The position numbers and the translations under genes are program-made. Of a stretch of 64,000 nucleotides of DNA, positions 18,599 to 25,790 are shown in pieces. The DNA comes from Oscillospiraceae bacterium. Lineage in GTDB: Bacteria; Bacillota; Clostridia; Oscillospirales; Oscillospiraceae. The notes below the pieces were generated by a model that saw only the letters and a program-made list of their open reading frames with translations, did no database searches and was not told the DNA's origin. How positions within the stretch are numbered: position 1 is the first letter of the stretch; every line of letters begins with the position of its first letter. The stretch is from NCBI GenBank assembly GCA_902801295.1, contig CADCHN010000004.1:54639-118638 (forward strand), in the 5' to 3' direction.

Positions 18599-19375
18599 TC
18601 AGGCGCTGCGTGTGCGGGGCAGACCGCTGCAGCTGTATTTGTCGATAAAGGCGGCAAGGGAAATCCCCTCGCGCGCACACAGGATGCGAACGTACTTCAT
18701 GTTGACGGGGGTGCGGAGGCAGTTGTTGAAGGCTCCCTGGTAGCTGATCCCGAGCTGAGCTGCCAGAGCGCGGAAGCTGAGATTATTCGCGACACGGTAG
18801 TTGTCGATCAGGTTGGTCTCGCACAGGCTGCGGCAGCGCCGGGTACTGAGGTCGCCGGGGCGCAGCTCGGCTTTGTCGTGCAGCTCCAGCAGGTCGTCGA
18901 CCGTGCAGTGCAGCGCGCGGGCGAGAGCGAGGGTGGTGCTTTTGCGCGTGTGCAGCGAGAAGCCCAGGCGTTCGATCCGGCCGAGAACGGTCACGCTGAT
19001 GCCGGCGAGCTCCGCAAGAGCCGCGAGACTCATATGCGCCCGCTTGCGCTGGTAGCGGACGCCGCAGAGTGTCCCCTCCGGCAGGGCTTCTTCCCCGTTG
19101 CGGAGCGCCAGCGTCTCGGGGCGGATCGGCGCGTAACTGCCGCGCTCGGCAAGGGCCATGGGGATGTCGTTGTCGGCCAGCGCGTGGACGGAGGTGCCGT
19201 GGTAAGACGCGGCGCGCAGGATGTTGCCCAGCTCGGCGTCCAGGCCATGTTCCAGGTTCCGGTAGTTCATCAGCGGCATGTCACAGGCCCGGGCCATGGC
19301 GGTCGCGCTGATTTCCTCGCGCATGCGCAGGACGGTGAACACGTTGGGGCAGATCATGCTTTCGCTTTTTTTCAT
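18599..19375 (-). CDS. Protein with three helix-turn-helix domains
   Basis: A 258-residue, probably DNA-binding protein. Three HTH-like units follow one another. Residues about 10-70 hold VFTVLRMREEISATAMARAC. Residues about 105-165 are the most typical XRE unit, with MSLAALAELAGISVTVLGRIE and ALARALHCTVDDLL. Residues about 195-250 hold NLSFRALAAQLGISYQGAFNN. I chose ATG 19375, which has GGAGGT seven bases upstream. It lies 13 bases after the upstream gene on the same strand, so the two form an operon. It probably regulates its own operon or the convergent recombinase. Confidence 0.7.
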   Translation of the reverse strand: MKKSESMICPNVFTVLRMREEISATAMARACDMPLMNYRNLEHGLDAELGNILRAASYHGTSVHALADNDIPMALAERGSYAPIRPETLALRNGEEALPEGTLCGVRYQRKRAHMSLAALAELAGISVTVLGRIERLGFSLHTRKSTTLALARALHCTVDDLLELHDKAELRPGDLSTRRCRSLCETNLIDNYRVANNLSFRALAAQLGISYQGAFNNCLRTPVNMKYVRILCAREGISLAAFIDKYSCSGLPRTRSA

Positions 19376-19388
19376 GTTCCGCACCTCC

Positions 19389-20267
19389 TCAGCGCTGCAG
19401 ACCGCGGATCAGATCCGCGACAAAGCTGCGCCAGGCGCCGCGCCATTCTTCTTTGCAGTCGATGGCTTCGGTAAAGTCCGCATACGGCAGTCCGTCGCAG
19501 AAGCCCAGCAGCACACCGCGATAGAAGTAATCGGCGAGCAACTCGTGATCGAGGATACGAGCGCCCGGGACAAAGCTGCGCCGGATCAGATCGGCCACGT
19601 CAGCGAGCGGGCGCTTTGAGGCTTCGAGGGCTTTGAACAGGGAAAAGCAGGCGGAGAAGTAAACCAGGAAGTCGGCCTTGGCTTCGTCGGCCTGTTCGCC
19701 GGCCGGAACCTGCAGCATGCAGAATACGCCGCCGTTCTGCTTGACACAGCGCAGCTCGTAGTCGGCGCCGTCCAGCGTGACCGTGGGGAAGGAGAGAACA
19801 TGCAGGCCGCTGCCAATGACCCGGCTCAGGTAAGCGCAGTGCGCTTCCAGACCTTCGAGGATCGGGCGGGCGTGGGCATGCTCACAGGCTTCGACGCGGC
19901 GGAGGTCGAGGCTGAGATCGCTGCAGCTGATGCTCAGCGCGTTAAAGGCGCAATCGCGGGACAGTGTGACGTCGAAGCGGAGCTGGTCGGCGACCCAGAG
20001 CAAGTCTACGTCGCTGCCCTCCAGGATCAGATAACGGGGGCGGTCGGCAGCGTTCTGCTCCGCCGCGGCGCGCAGGGGCGCCGAAGCCGCGCTGTTCAGG
20101 GCTTCCAGGATGCACTCGGCGCGCTCGTCGCGGTCGGCGTCATCGGCATGGGCCTTGAGGTGGTCGGAGATCATCTCCAGCACGGAGACGATGTCCTTCT
20201 TTTCGGCGATCGCCGCGGCCAGAGCCTCGGCGTCGGCAGGGAAGGGGATGGATTCGGTTTTGTTCAT
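19389..20267 (-). CDS. Unrecognised protein, first gene of the HTH operon
   Basis: A 292-residue, acidic, Ala/Leu/Asp-rich soluble-looking protein with no signal peptide or clear membrane helix. I do not recognise a family. Features include an N-terminal helical segment (ADAEALAAAIAEKKDIVSVL), an alternating central region with RYLILEGSDVDLLWVADQL, and a C-terminal FVPGARILDHELLADYFYRG. The start at ATG 20267 is supported by AAAGGA upstream; an earlier in-frame start has none. It lies downstream of a strong promoter and a structured leader, and is co-transcribed with the triple-HTH gene. A partner or effector role with that regulator is only an inference. Confidence 0.55.
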   Translation of the reverse strand: MNKTESIPFPADAEALAAAIAEKKDIVSVLEMISDHLKAHADDADRDERAECILEALNSAASAPLRAAAEQNAADRPRYLILEGSDVDLLWVADQLRFDVTLSRDCAFNALSISCSDLSLDLRRVEACEHAHARPILEGLEAHCAYLSRVIGSGLHVLSFPTVTLDGADYELRCVKQNGGVFCMLQVPAGEQADEAKADFLVYFSACFSLFKALEASKRPLADVADLIRRSFVPGARILDHELLADYFYRGVLLGFCDGLPYADFTEAIDCKEEWRGAWRSFVADLIRGLQR

Positions 20268-20290
20268 GAGATCTTGTTCCTTTCTTTGAA

Positions 20291-20346
20291 TGTATTGTTC
20301 GCATAAAAAACGCCATGCAGGGTGACCCGCATAGCGAAACAATACA
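20291..20346 (-). promoter_or_regulatory. Structured leader hairpin before the unrecognised gene
   Basis: TGTATTGTTCGC (20291-20302) pairs with GCGAAACAATACA (20334-20346) with one bulged base, enclosing a smaller GC-rich hairpin. On the minus-strand transcript this lies 24 bases before the start codon and contains a T6 tract, so it could act as an attenuator or occlude the ribosome site. Confidence 0.45.
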
Positions 20347-20374
20347 CGGAAAGAAAGTTCCCCTTCGTGGCAAA

Positions 20375-20491
20375 TTACCGCTTGCGCGACGCCCGGAAAA
20401 AGGGTACAATGATCCCGCAGATTTTTTCTGCTGTGCAGGTGGGTATGACACCTTGCGCAGGCGTGTGGGAGTGGCAGCTCTCACACGCCAT
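20375..20491 (-). CDS. Possible 38-residue leader peptide, Cys/His-rich
   Basis: ATG 20491 follows an AAAGG site seven bases upstream and lies just downstream of a strong promoter. The peptide begins MACESCHSHTPAQGVIPTC and ends in a basic tail. Its first codons overlap an inverted repeat, GGCGTGTG (20460-20467) with CACACGCC (20482-20489). It may be a leader peptide of the two-gene operon or may not be translated. Confidence 0.3.
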   Translation of the reverse strand: MACESCHSHTPAQGVIPTCTAEKICGIIVPFFRASRKR

Positions 20492-20516
20492 TTTTATACC
20501 TTTTTTATGCACTTTC

Positions 20517-20545
20517 AGTATACCAAATCGACCGATAAAGGTCAA
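20517..20545 (-). promoter_or_regulatory. Sigma-70 type promoter for the HTH operon
   Basis: Minus-strand TTGACC, 17-base spacer, TATACT. The match to consensus is close; transcription would start about 240 bases upstream of the first large gene, giving the structured leader. Confidence 0.75.
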
Positions 20546-20867
20546 GCCCGTTAATAAATAATTTATATTTGTTCGTACCTGAAAATATAGATTATGATGC
20601 ACATTGTCAACTTGTTTCTGCTGGAAAAGTGACAATATAGACCTCTATGGCCGGGCTGCCGCGTTATGCATTTTTTGCGCGGAAACATGAATAATCCCCG
20701 CCGCTCCGCCTGCGCTCGCTGCCATAGCATAATAAAACGTAAACAACATTACGTTAATTAAGTTATGTAAATAAACGTGGGGCCGTCGACCTTCGGTCAG
20801 TCCGGTCTGCCGATCTGCCGGAACGCAGGTCCCGCTGCAGGATCGCTTCATTCCTTCGCCGGGTATT
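20546..20867. other. Divergent intergenic region
   Basis: Between two diverging promoters. An AT-rich patch at 20730-20775 contains an inverted repeat ACGTAA (20737-20742) and TTACGT (20749-20754), standing out from the GC-rich surroundings. No gene is supported. Confidence 0.5.
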
Positions 20868-20896
20868 TTGACGCGGGGCGCACGATATGCTACAAT
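20868..20896 (+). promoter_or_regulatory. Sigma-70 type promoter for the GyrI-remnant/CmpB unit
   Basis: TTGACG (20868-20873), exactly 17 bases, TACAAT (20891-20896). A start codon with a ribosome site follows 36 bases later. Confidence 0.75.
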
Positions 20897-20932
20897 GAAG
20901 TATCGTGAACAGAGAACAGGGGAGCGAAAGCG

Positions 20933-21067
20933 ATGGCTTTTGATTTCAGGAAGGAATATAAAGCGTTTTACATGCCGAAGAATAAACCGGAGATCGCAAC
21001 ACTGCCCCGGGCCAACATTATCGCCGCCCGCGGACGGAGCGGGAGGAAAAACGAATGGAAAGTCTGA
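20933..21067 (+). pseudogene. GyrI-like (AraC effector-binding) domain, 5' remnant
   Basis: A 44-codon frame with a ribosome site (GGGGAG) begins MAFDFRKEYKAFYMPKNKPE, followed by a diverged -ATLPRANIIAARG stretch. This is the start of GyrI-like small-molecule-binding proteins (MAFDFKKEYKEFY, then VPPMNYIAVRG), normally about 200 residues. After RG-like residues it changes to unrelated sequence and stops inside the next gene's start. The remnant may survive because its translation is coupled to the downstream membrane protein, whose ATG overlaps its last codons. Confidence 0.65.
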
Positions 21068-21978
21068 TCAATCTGATACTGCTGTTTTTTGCCTATGCCT
21101 TTCTCGGCTGGTGCATCGAGGTCACGCTGAAGTATTTCCAGTTTCACCGCTTTATCAACCGCGGCTTCCTGACCGGCCCCTGGCTACCGATCTACGGCTC
21201 GGGCGCGGCGCTGATCACCGTCGTGATCAAGGGCCTTTCCCCGCTGGAGTTTTCGGTCGGCACGACCTTCGCGGTATCCTTCCTGCTGTGCGGCTTTCTG
21301 GAGTACATGACGAGCTATGTGCTGGAAAAGCGCTTCCACGCCCGCTGGTGGGATTACAGTCAAAAGCCCATGAACCTGCACGGCCGGGTCTGGATCGGCA
21401 ACCTGATCCTGTTCGGGCTGGGCGGCGTGCTGATCGTGGAGCTCATCAACCCGCTGCTTCTTCGCCTGTCCGCGCTGATGAGCCCGGCCCTGCGGGAAAC
21501 GCTGGCGATCGCCCTGTCAGTGGTTTTTATCGCGGATTACGTGATGTCCCACTTCGTGCTGAAGCTGGTCAAGACAAGCGTTGAGCTCAGCGAGGCGGAC
21601 GACACCGAGGCGATCAGCAGCGAAGTCCGGCTGCTGCTCAACGACCGCTCCGTGTTCCACCGCCGCTTTGCGGAGGCCTATCCGGAGGTCATTTATAAGA
21701 CGGAGCGCATCGCCCGGCGGATGGAGGAGATCCGGGCCGAGACGAAGAGACTGCGGCAGGAGGCGGAAGAGCGAGTCGCCCAGATGCGGCAGGGGCTGGC
21801 GGAGGAGCTGGAGCCGACAGGCAGCATCAAGAACACGATCATCGAAAAGCAGGACGCGCTGATCGAGCTGCTCTATCGGGATGAGGAGGCCGCTCCCGAA
21901 GCAAGGGAGCTGAAACAGGAAGTCGAAGCGAAAAAGGCCGTGCTGCAGAAACGTCGCGCGCGATTCCCCGGAATGTAA
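21055..21978 (+). CDS. CmpB-family putative ABC-type permease with coiled-coil tail
   Basis: A 307-residue membrane protein. The N-terminal 180 residues have about five membrane helices with the family signature NRGFLTGPWLPIYGSGAAL, then FLEYMTSYVLEKRFHARWWD. These belong to the Pfam family called putative ABC-transporter type IV (CmpB), whose substrate is unknown. Residues about 215-305 are charged and helical (KTERIARRMEEIRAETKRL), a probable coiled coil on the cytoplasmic side. It starts after GGGAGG. No ATPase partner is adjacent, so the transporter label should be taken as a family name only. Confidence 0.75.
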   Translation: MESLINLILLFFAYAFLGWCIEVTLKYFQFHRFINRGFLTGPWLPIYGSGAALITVVIKGLSPLEFSVGTTFAVSFLLCGFLEYMTSYVLEKRFHARWWDYSQKPMNLHGRVWIGNLILFGLGGVLIVELINPLLLRLSALMSPALRETLAIALSVVFIADYVMSHFVLKLVKTSVELSEADDTEAISSEVRLLLNDRSVFHRRFAEAYPEVIYKTERIARRMEEIRAETKRLRQEAEERVAQMRQGLAEELEPTGSIKNTIIEKQDALIELLYRDEEAAPEARELKQEVEAKKAVLQKRRARFPGM

Positions 21979-22085
21979 GACGGGCGATCGCATCCACGAC
22001 CGCTTGTACGGCGTCAAGCTGCCGGCTGCTCGCCTGCCGGGCGAACTCGTTCCAGAGCTTCGGATTGTCCATACTGCAAACAAAA

Positions 22086-22118
22086 ACGGAAGCGCCCGCT
22101 GTACGGCGCTTCCGTTTT
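22086..22118. terminator. Bidirectional rho-independent terminator
   Basis: ACGGAAGCGCC (22086-22096) pairs with GGCGCTTCCGT (22105-22115). A-rich sequence on the left and TTTT on the right let it serve both the CmpB gene and the convergent capsule operon. Confidence 0.75.
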
Positions 22119-22135
22119 ATCGTTACCGGTTTGCT

Positions 22136-23281
22136 TTAGTTCGTTTTTCTCCAGACGAACCGATCCACCAAGCCGGTGTAGCTCTGGATCAGCTTCACCA
22201 CCTTGACGGAGACGTTTTCGTCCATGTAGTCCCGAACGGGCAGACCGAGATCGCCGTTGCGGTTCATCTCCACGGCGGTGTCCACCGCCTGCAGTACCTG
22301 CTCGGCGGTGATGCCGGCGAGGATGAAGTTGCCGCGGTCGAGCGCCTCGGGGCGCTCCGTGCTCGTGCGGATGCAGACGGCGGGGAAGGGATGACCGACG
22401 GAGAGGAAGAAGCTGCTCTCCTCCGGCAGCGTGCCGGAATCGGACACCACGGCAAAGGCGTTCATCTGCAGATGGTTGTAATCGTGGAAGCCGAGGGGCT
22501 TGTGCGCGATCACGCGGCTGTCAAACTGGAAGCCGCGCTGTTCAATGAACTTTCTGCTGCGCGGATGGCAGGAATAAAGGATGGGCATGTCGTATTTCTC
22601 TGCCATGGCGTTGACGGCGTTCATCAGCGAGAAGAAATTGGTCTCCGTGTCGATGTTTTCTTCCCGATGAGCTGAAAGCAGAATATAACGGCCCTTCTCC
22701 AAACCCAGACGGGAGAGAATATCCGATGCCTCGATCTGCGGCAGATTGCTCCGCAGCACCTCGGCCATCGGGGAACCGACCACAAAGGTGCGCTCCTTCG
22801 GCACGCCGGAGGCGTTCAGATAGCGCCGCGCATGCTCCGAGTAACAGAGATTGACGTCCGAGGTCACGTCGACGATACGGCGGTTCGTCTCCTCAGGGAG
22901 GCACTCGTCGAAGCAGCGGTTGCCGGCCTCCATATGGAAGATCGGGATATGCAGACGCTTGGCCGCGATGACGGAGAGGCAGGAATTCGTATCGCCCAGC
23001 ACCAGCACGGCGTCCGGCTTCTGCTCGCGCATCAGCTGATAGGACGAAGAAATGATGTTTCCGATCGTTTCGCCGAGATCGGCACCTGCGGCGTTCAGAT
23101 AGAAGTCCGGCGCGCGCAGACCGAGGTCGTCAAAAAAGACCTGGTTGAGCTCATAGTCATAATTCTGCCCTGTGTGTACGAGGATCTGGTCGAAATATCT
23201 GTCGCAGGCCTTGATCGTCGCGGAAAGCCGGATGATCTCCGGCCGCGTGCCGACAATGGTCATGAGCTTGAGTTTCGCCAT
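22136..23281 (-). CDS. capG: UDP-2-acetamido-2,6-dideoxy-L-talose 2-epimerase (CapG)
   Basis: A 381-residue WecB-fold epimerase: MTIVGTRPEIIRLSATIKA at the N-terminus, HTGQNYDYELNQVFF, VLVLGDTNSCLS, then HMEAGNRCFDECLPEETNRR, which in CapG/FnlC replaces the classic WecB RS-x-D region. SDSGTLPEESSFF is the UDP-binding region. It follows capE and capF with 2-3 base gaps. The three enzymes convert UDP-GlcNAc to UDP-N-acetyl-L-fucosamine; this is the last step, inverting C2. The FucNAc would feed the surface polysaccharide made by the cluster at the start of the window. Confidence 0.9.
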   Translation of the reverse strand: MAKLKLMTIVGTRPEIIRLSATIKACDRYFDQILVHTGQNYDYELNQVFFDDLGLRAPDFYLNAAGADLGETIGNIISSSYQLMREQKPDAVLVLGDTNSCLSVIAAKRLHIPIFHMEAGNRCFDECLPEETNRRIVDVTSDVNLCYSEHARRYLNASGVPKERTFVVGSPMAEVLRSNLPQIEASDILSRLGLEKGRYILLSAHREENIDTETNFFSLMNAVNAMAEKYDMPILYSCHPRSRKFIEQRGFQFDSRVIAHKPLGFHDYNHLQMNAFAVVSDSGTLPEESSFFLSVGHPFPAVCIRTSTERPEALDRGNFILAGITAEQVLQAVDTAVEMNRNGDLGLPVRDYMDENVSVKVVKLIQSYTGLVDRFVWRKTN

Positions 23282-23283
23282 AA

Positions 23284-24432
23284 TCAGACCTCCTCATAGA
23301 ATGTATCGGGGTGCGCGGGATCAAAGGCTTCGTTTGCCCACATCAGAGTCACGAGGTTTTCCGTCTCCGACAGATTGATGATGTTGTGGGTGTATCCCGG
23401 CAGCATATGCACGGCTTCGATCTTTTCGCCGCTGACCTCAAATTCGATCACCTCATCGCTGCCGAGCCTGCGCTCCTGAATGAGCCCGTGGCCGGACACG
23501 ACAATGAAAAATTCCCACTTCGTATGGTGCCAGTGCTGGCCCTTGGTGATTCCCGGCCTGGAAATATTCACGGAAAACTGTCCGTTGTTCGCGGTTTTCA
23601 GCAGCTCCGTAAAGCTGCCGCGCCGGTCGGTGTTCATTTTGAGCGGGAAGCTGACCTTCTCTTTCGGGAGATAGGAGAGATAGGTGGAATAGAGCTTCTT
23701 TTCAAAGCTGCCAGCCGGAATGTCCGGCATGACGAGCGTCTCTGACTGGGCACGGAAGCGCTCGATCCAATCCGCGATTTCACCGAGCGTAACGGAATGC
23801 GTCACGGGTACGCAGCAGAAATCGCCCTCGCGGTGTTCTCTGCCCTCCAGGGCGGAGAGCAGCTCCTGCACGACGTCGTCAATATAAACAAGCGTCAGGC
23901 GCGTATTTCGATCATTGATCTGGATTGGCAGATCATTGGCCCGGTTGTGGCAGAAGGTCGCCACGACGCTGTTGTAATTCGGACGGCACCACTTGCCAAA
24001 CACGTTCGGGAAGCGATAGATCAGGGCCTTTGCTCCGGTGCGCTCGGCATAGCTGCGCACCAGCTGTTCGCCGGCCAGTTTGCTTTCCCCGTAGGGATTA
24101 TCCAAAGCGGCCTGAATGGAGGAGGACAGCATCACCGGGCAGCGGTTTCCGGCTCTTTCCAGCAGGGTGAGCAGGGACTCCGTCAGGCCGCGGTTGCCCT
24201 GCATGAACTCCGCCGGATCCTTCGGGCGGTTCACGCCCGCAAGATGAAAGACAAAATCCGCGCAAGCGCAGTATTCCGCAAGCTCCGTCTCTGTTGTCTG
24301 CCTGGTGCAGCGGAAGATGTCATCGACCGTCAGATCGGGGTGGGTACGGTCTTTGCCGTCTCGGATGGCCTCCAGCGCGGCGACGAGATTTTTCCCAATG
24401 AAGCCGCCCGCACCGGTAATAAGAATCTTCAT
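23284..24432 (-). CDS. capF: Bifunctional UDP-FucNAc pathway reductase (CapF)
   Basis: A 382-residue two-domain protein. The N-terminal SDR domain has MKILITGAGGFIGKNLVAAL and a PYGESKLAGE catalytic Y-x-x-x-K. The C-terminal part (about residues 255-380) is a cupin with RGSFTELLKTAN, KGQHWHHTKWEFFIVVSGHG and LPGYTHNIINL. In CapF the cupin epimerises C3 of the 4-keto sugar and the SDR domain reduces C4. Both domains and their key residues are present. It lies between capE and capG with three-base gaps. Confidence 0.92.
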   Translation of the reverse strand: MKILITGAGGFIGKNLVAALEAIRDGKDRTHPDLTVDDIFRCTRQTTETELAEYCACADFVFHLAGVNRPKDPAEFMQGNRGLTESLLTLLERAGNRCPVMLSSSIQAALDNPYGESKLAGEQLVRSYAERTGAKALIYRFPNVFGKWCRPNYNSVVATFCHNRANDLPIQINDRNTRLTLVYIDDVVQELLSALEGREHREGDFCCVPVTHSVTLGEIADWIERFRAQSETLVMPDIPAGSFEKKLYSTYLSYLPKEKVSFPLKMNTDRRGSFTELLKTANNGQFSVNISRPGITKGQHWHHTKWEFFIVVSGHGLIQERRLGSDEVIEFEVSGEKIEAVHMLPGYTHNIINLSETENLVTLMWANEAFDPAHPDTFYEEV

Positions 24433-24435
24433 GTC

Positions 24436-25479
24436 TTACTCCTTGGCCAGCTCTTCGCGGATATACGCGAGACTCAGCAGTTTCTCTTTTACCTCGTCCA
24501 CGGTCATGGGACGGGTGCTTTCGCTGGTAAACTCGGTCAGGGTGTTTCGCTCGACGTCGCCGTCTTTGAAATACTTGTCATAGTTCAGATCGCGCTGATC
24601 TGCCGGTACGCGGTAGAAGTTGCCGAGATCCAGTGCGTGGGCGCATTCCTCGTTCGTGAGCAGCGTTTCGTACATTTTCTCGCCGTGGCGGATGCCGATG
24701 ATCTTCACGGGGATCTTGTCCTCCGGGTCAAAGATCGCCTTGGTGGCCAGGGCAAGGGTCTTGATTGTGCAGGCCGGCGCTTTCTGGACCAGAATATCAC
24801 CGCTCTTGCCATGCTCGAAGGCAAACAGAACCAGGTCGACAGCCTCTTCCAGACTCATGACAAAGCGCGTCATATTCGGCTCGGTGATGGTGATCGGCTC
24901 GCCGCTGCGGATCTGCTCGATCCAGAGCGGCACCACGCTGCCGCGCGAACAGAGGACGTTGCCGTAGCGCGTGCAGCAGATTCTGGTATGGGTTGTCGTG
25001 CGCGCTTTGGCGACCGCGACTTTTTCCATCATGGCCTTGCTCATGCCCATGGCGTTCACGGGGTAGGCGGCCTTGTCGGTGGACAGGCAGATCACGCTGC
25101 GCACGCCTGCCTCGATGGCGGCGGTGAGCATGTTATCCGTGCCGAAAACATTTGTTTTCACGGCTTCCAGCGGGAAAAATTCGCAGGAGGGCACCTGCTT
25201 GAGCGCAGCGGCGTGGAAGATATAGTCCACATTGTACATGGCGCTTTTCAGGCTCTGCGGGTCACGCACGTCGCCGAGATAGAACTTCAGCTTTTTCGAC
25301 GCCTCGGGATGGCTGGCCTGATACTTGTGCCGCATGTCGTCCTGCTTTTTCTCGTCGCGGGAGAAAACGCGGATCTCGCCGATGTCTGTCTCCAGAAAAC
25401 GGTCGAGCACTGCGTTGCCGAAGGAACCGGTTCCGCCGGTGATGAGCAGAGTTTTGTCGGAAAAAACCTGGGAATTCAT
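24436..25479 (-). CDS. capE: UDP-GlcNAc 4,6-dehydratase / 5-epimerase (CapE)
   Basis: A 347-residue SDR: Rossmann motif LLITGGTGSFGNAVL, AALKQVPSCEFFPLEAVKTN as in CapE/FnlA, and an M-x-x-x-K catalytic pair in GMSKAMMEKV, the methionine-containing variant that distinguishes inverting dehydratases such as CapE and PseB. C-terminal NTLTEFTSESTRPMTVDEV is typical of this family. I chose ATG 25479, preceded by GGGAGGA, over an upstream extension. First gene of the capEFG operon, with a promoter at 25519-25547. Confidence 0.92.
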   Translation of the reverse strand: MNSQVFSDKTLLITGGTGSFGNAVLDRFLETDIGEIRVFSRDEKKQDDMRHKYQASHPEASKKLKFYLGDVRDPQSLKSAMYNVDYIFHAAALKQVPSCEFFPLEAVKTNVFGTDNMLTAAIEAGVRSVICLSTDKAAYPVNAMGMSKAMMEKVAVAKARTTTHTRICCTRYGNVLCSRGSVVPLWIEQIRSGEPITITEPNMTRFVMSLEEAVDLVLFAFEHGKSGDILVQKAPACTIKTLALATKAIFDPEDKIPVKIIGIRHGEKMYETLLTNEECAHALDLGNFYRVPADQRDLNYDKYFKDGDVERNTLTEFTSESTRPMTVDEVKEKLLSLAYIREELAKE

Positions 25480-25518
25480 AAAACGATCCTCCCGGATGGA
25501 TGAACAAGATGATTTTAT

Positions 25519-25547
25519 ACTATAGCACAGTTTTCGACCGGACGCAA
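25519..25547 (-). promoter_or_regulatory. capEFG promoter
   Basis: Minus-strand TTGCGT, 17-base spacer, TATAGT, located 40 bases upstream of the capE start codon. Confidence 0.7.
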
Positions 25548-25694
25548 CCGGACAGATCGCTTGGGACGTGCTTTTCGTCCGGAAGCCCGAGCGCAGACTA
25601 TACCCGTCCGGGGGAGGCAGGGAGGAGGGGATGGGAAAAGCGCCTGCGTTTTCCAAAAAAACAGCCAAAAGCGGCCTGAAAACGGACATTTTCC

Positions 25695-25723
25695 TTGACG
25701 AATCCGAAATAATCGGATATAGT
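25695..25723 (+). promoter_or_regulatory. Promoter of the LRR surface protein gene
   Basis: TTGACG (25695-25700), 17 bases, TATAGT (25718-25723). The start codon with AAGGAGG follows 68 bases later. Confidence 0.75.
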
Positions 25724-25790
25724 TATCATGGATTGGTAAAAAAACAACAAGGTAACTGACGGACTGATTATTCCATAAGGAGGTAGCATC

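Noticed and set aside
21839..22072. A 77-codon minus-strand frame starting MDNPKLWNEFARQAS
   Set aside because: The first residues look protein-like, but most of it lies opposite the coiled-coil tail of the CmpB-family gene and no family was recognised.
23797..25503. A 568-codon plus-strand frame opposite capF and capE
   Set aside because: Both genes on the other strand are complete with catalytic motifs; the antisense frame has no recognisable domain.
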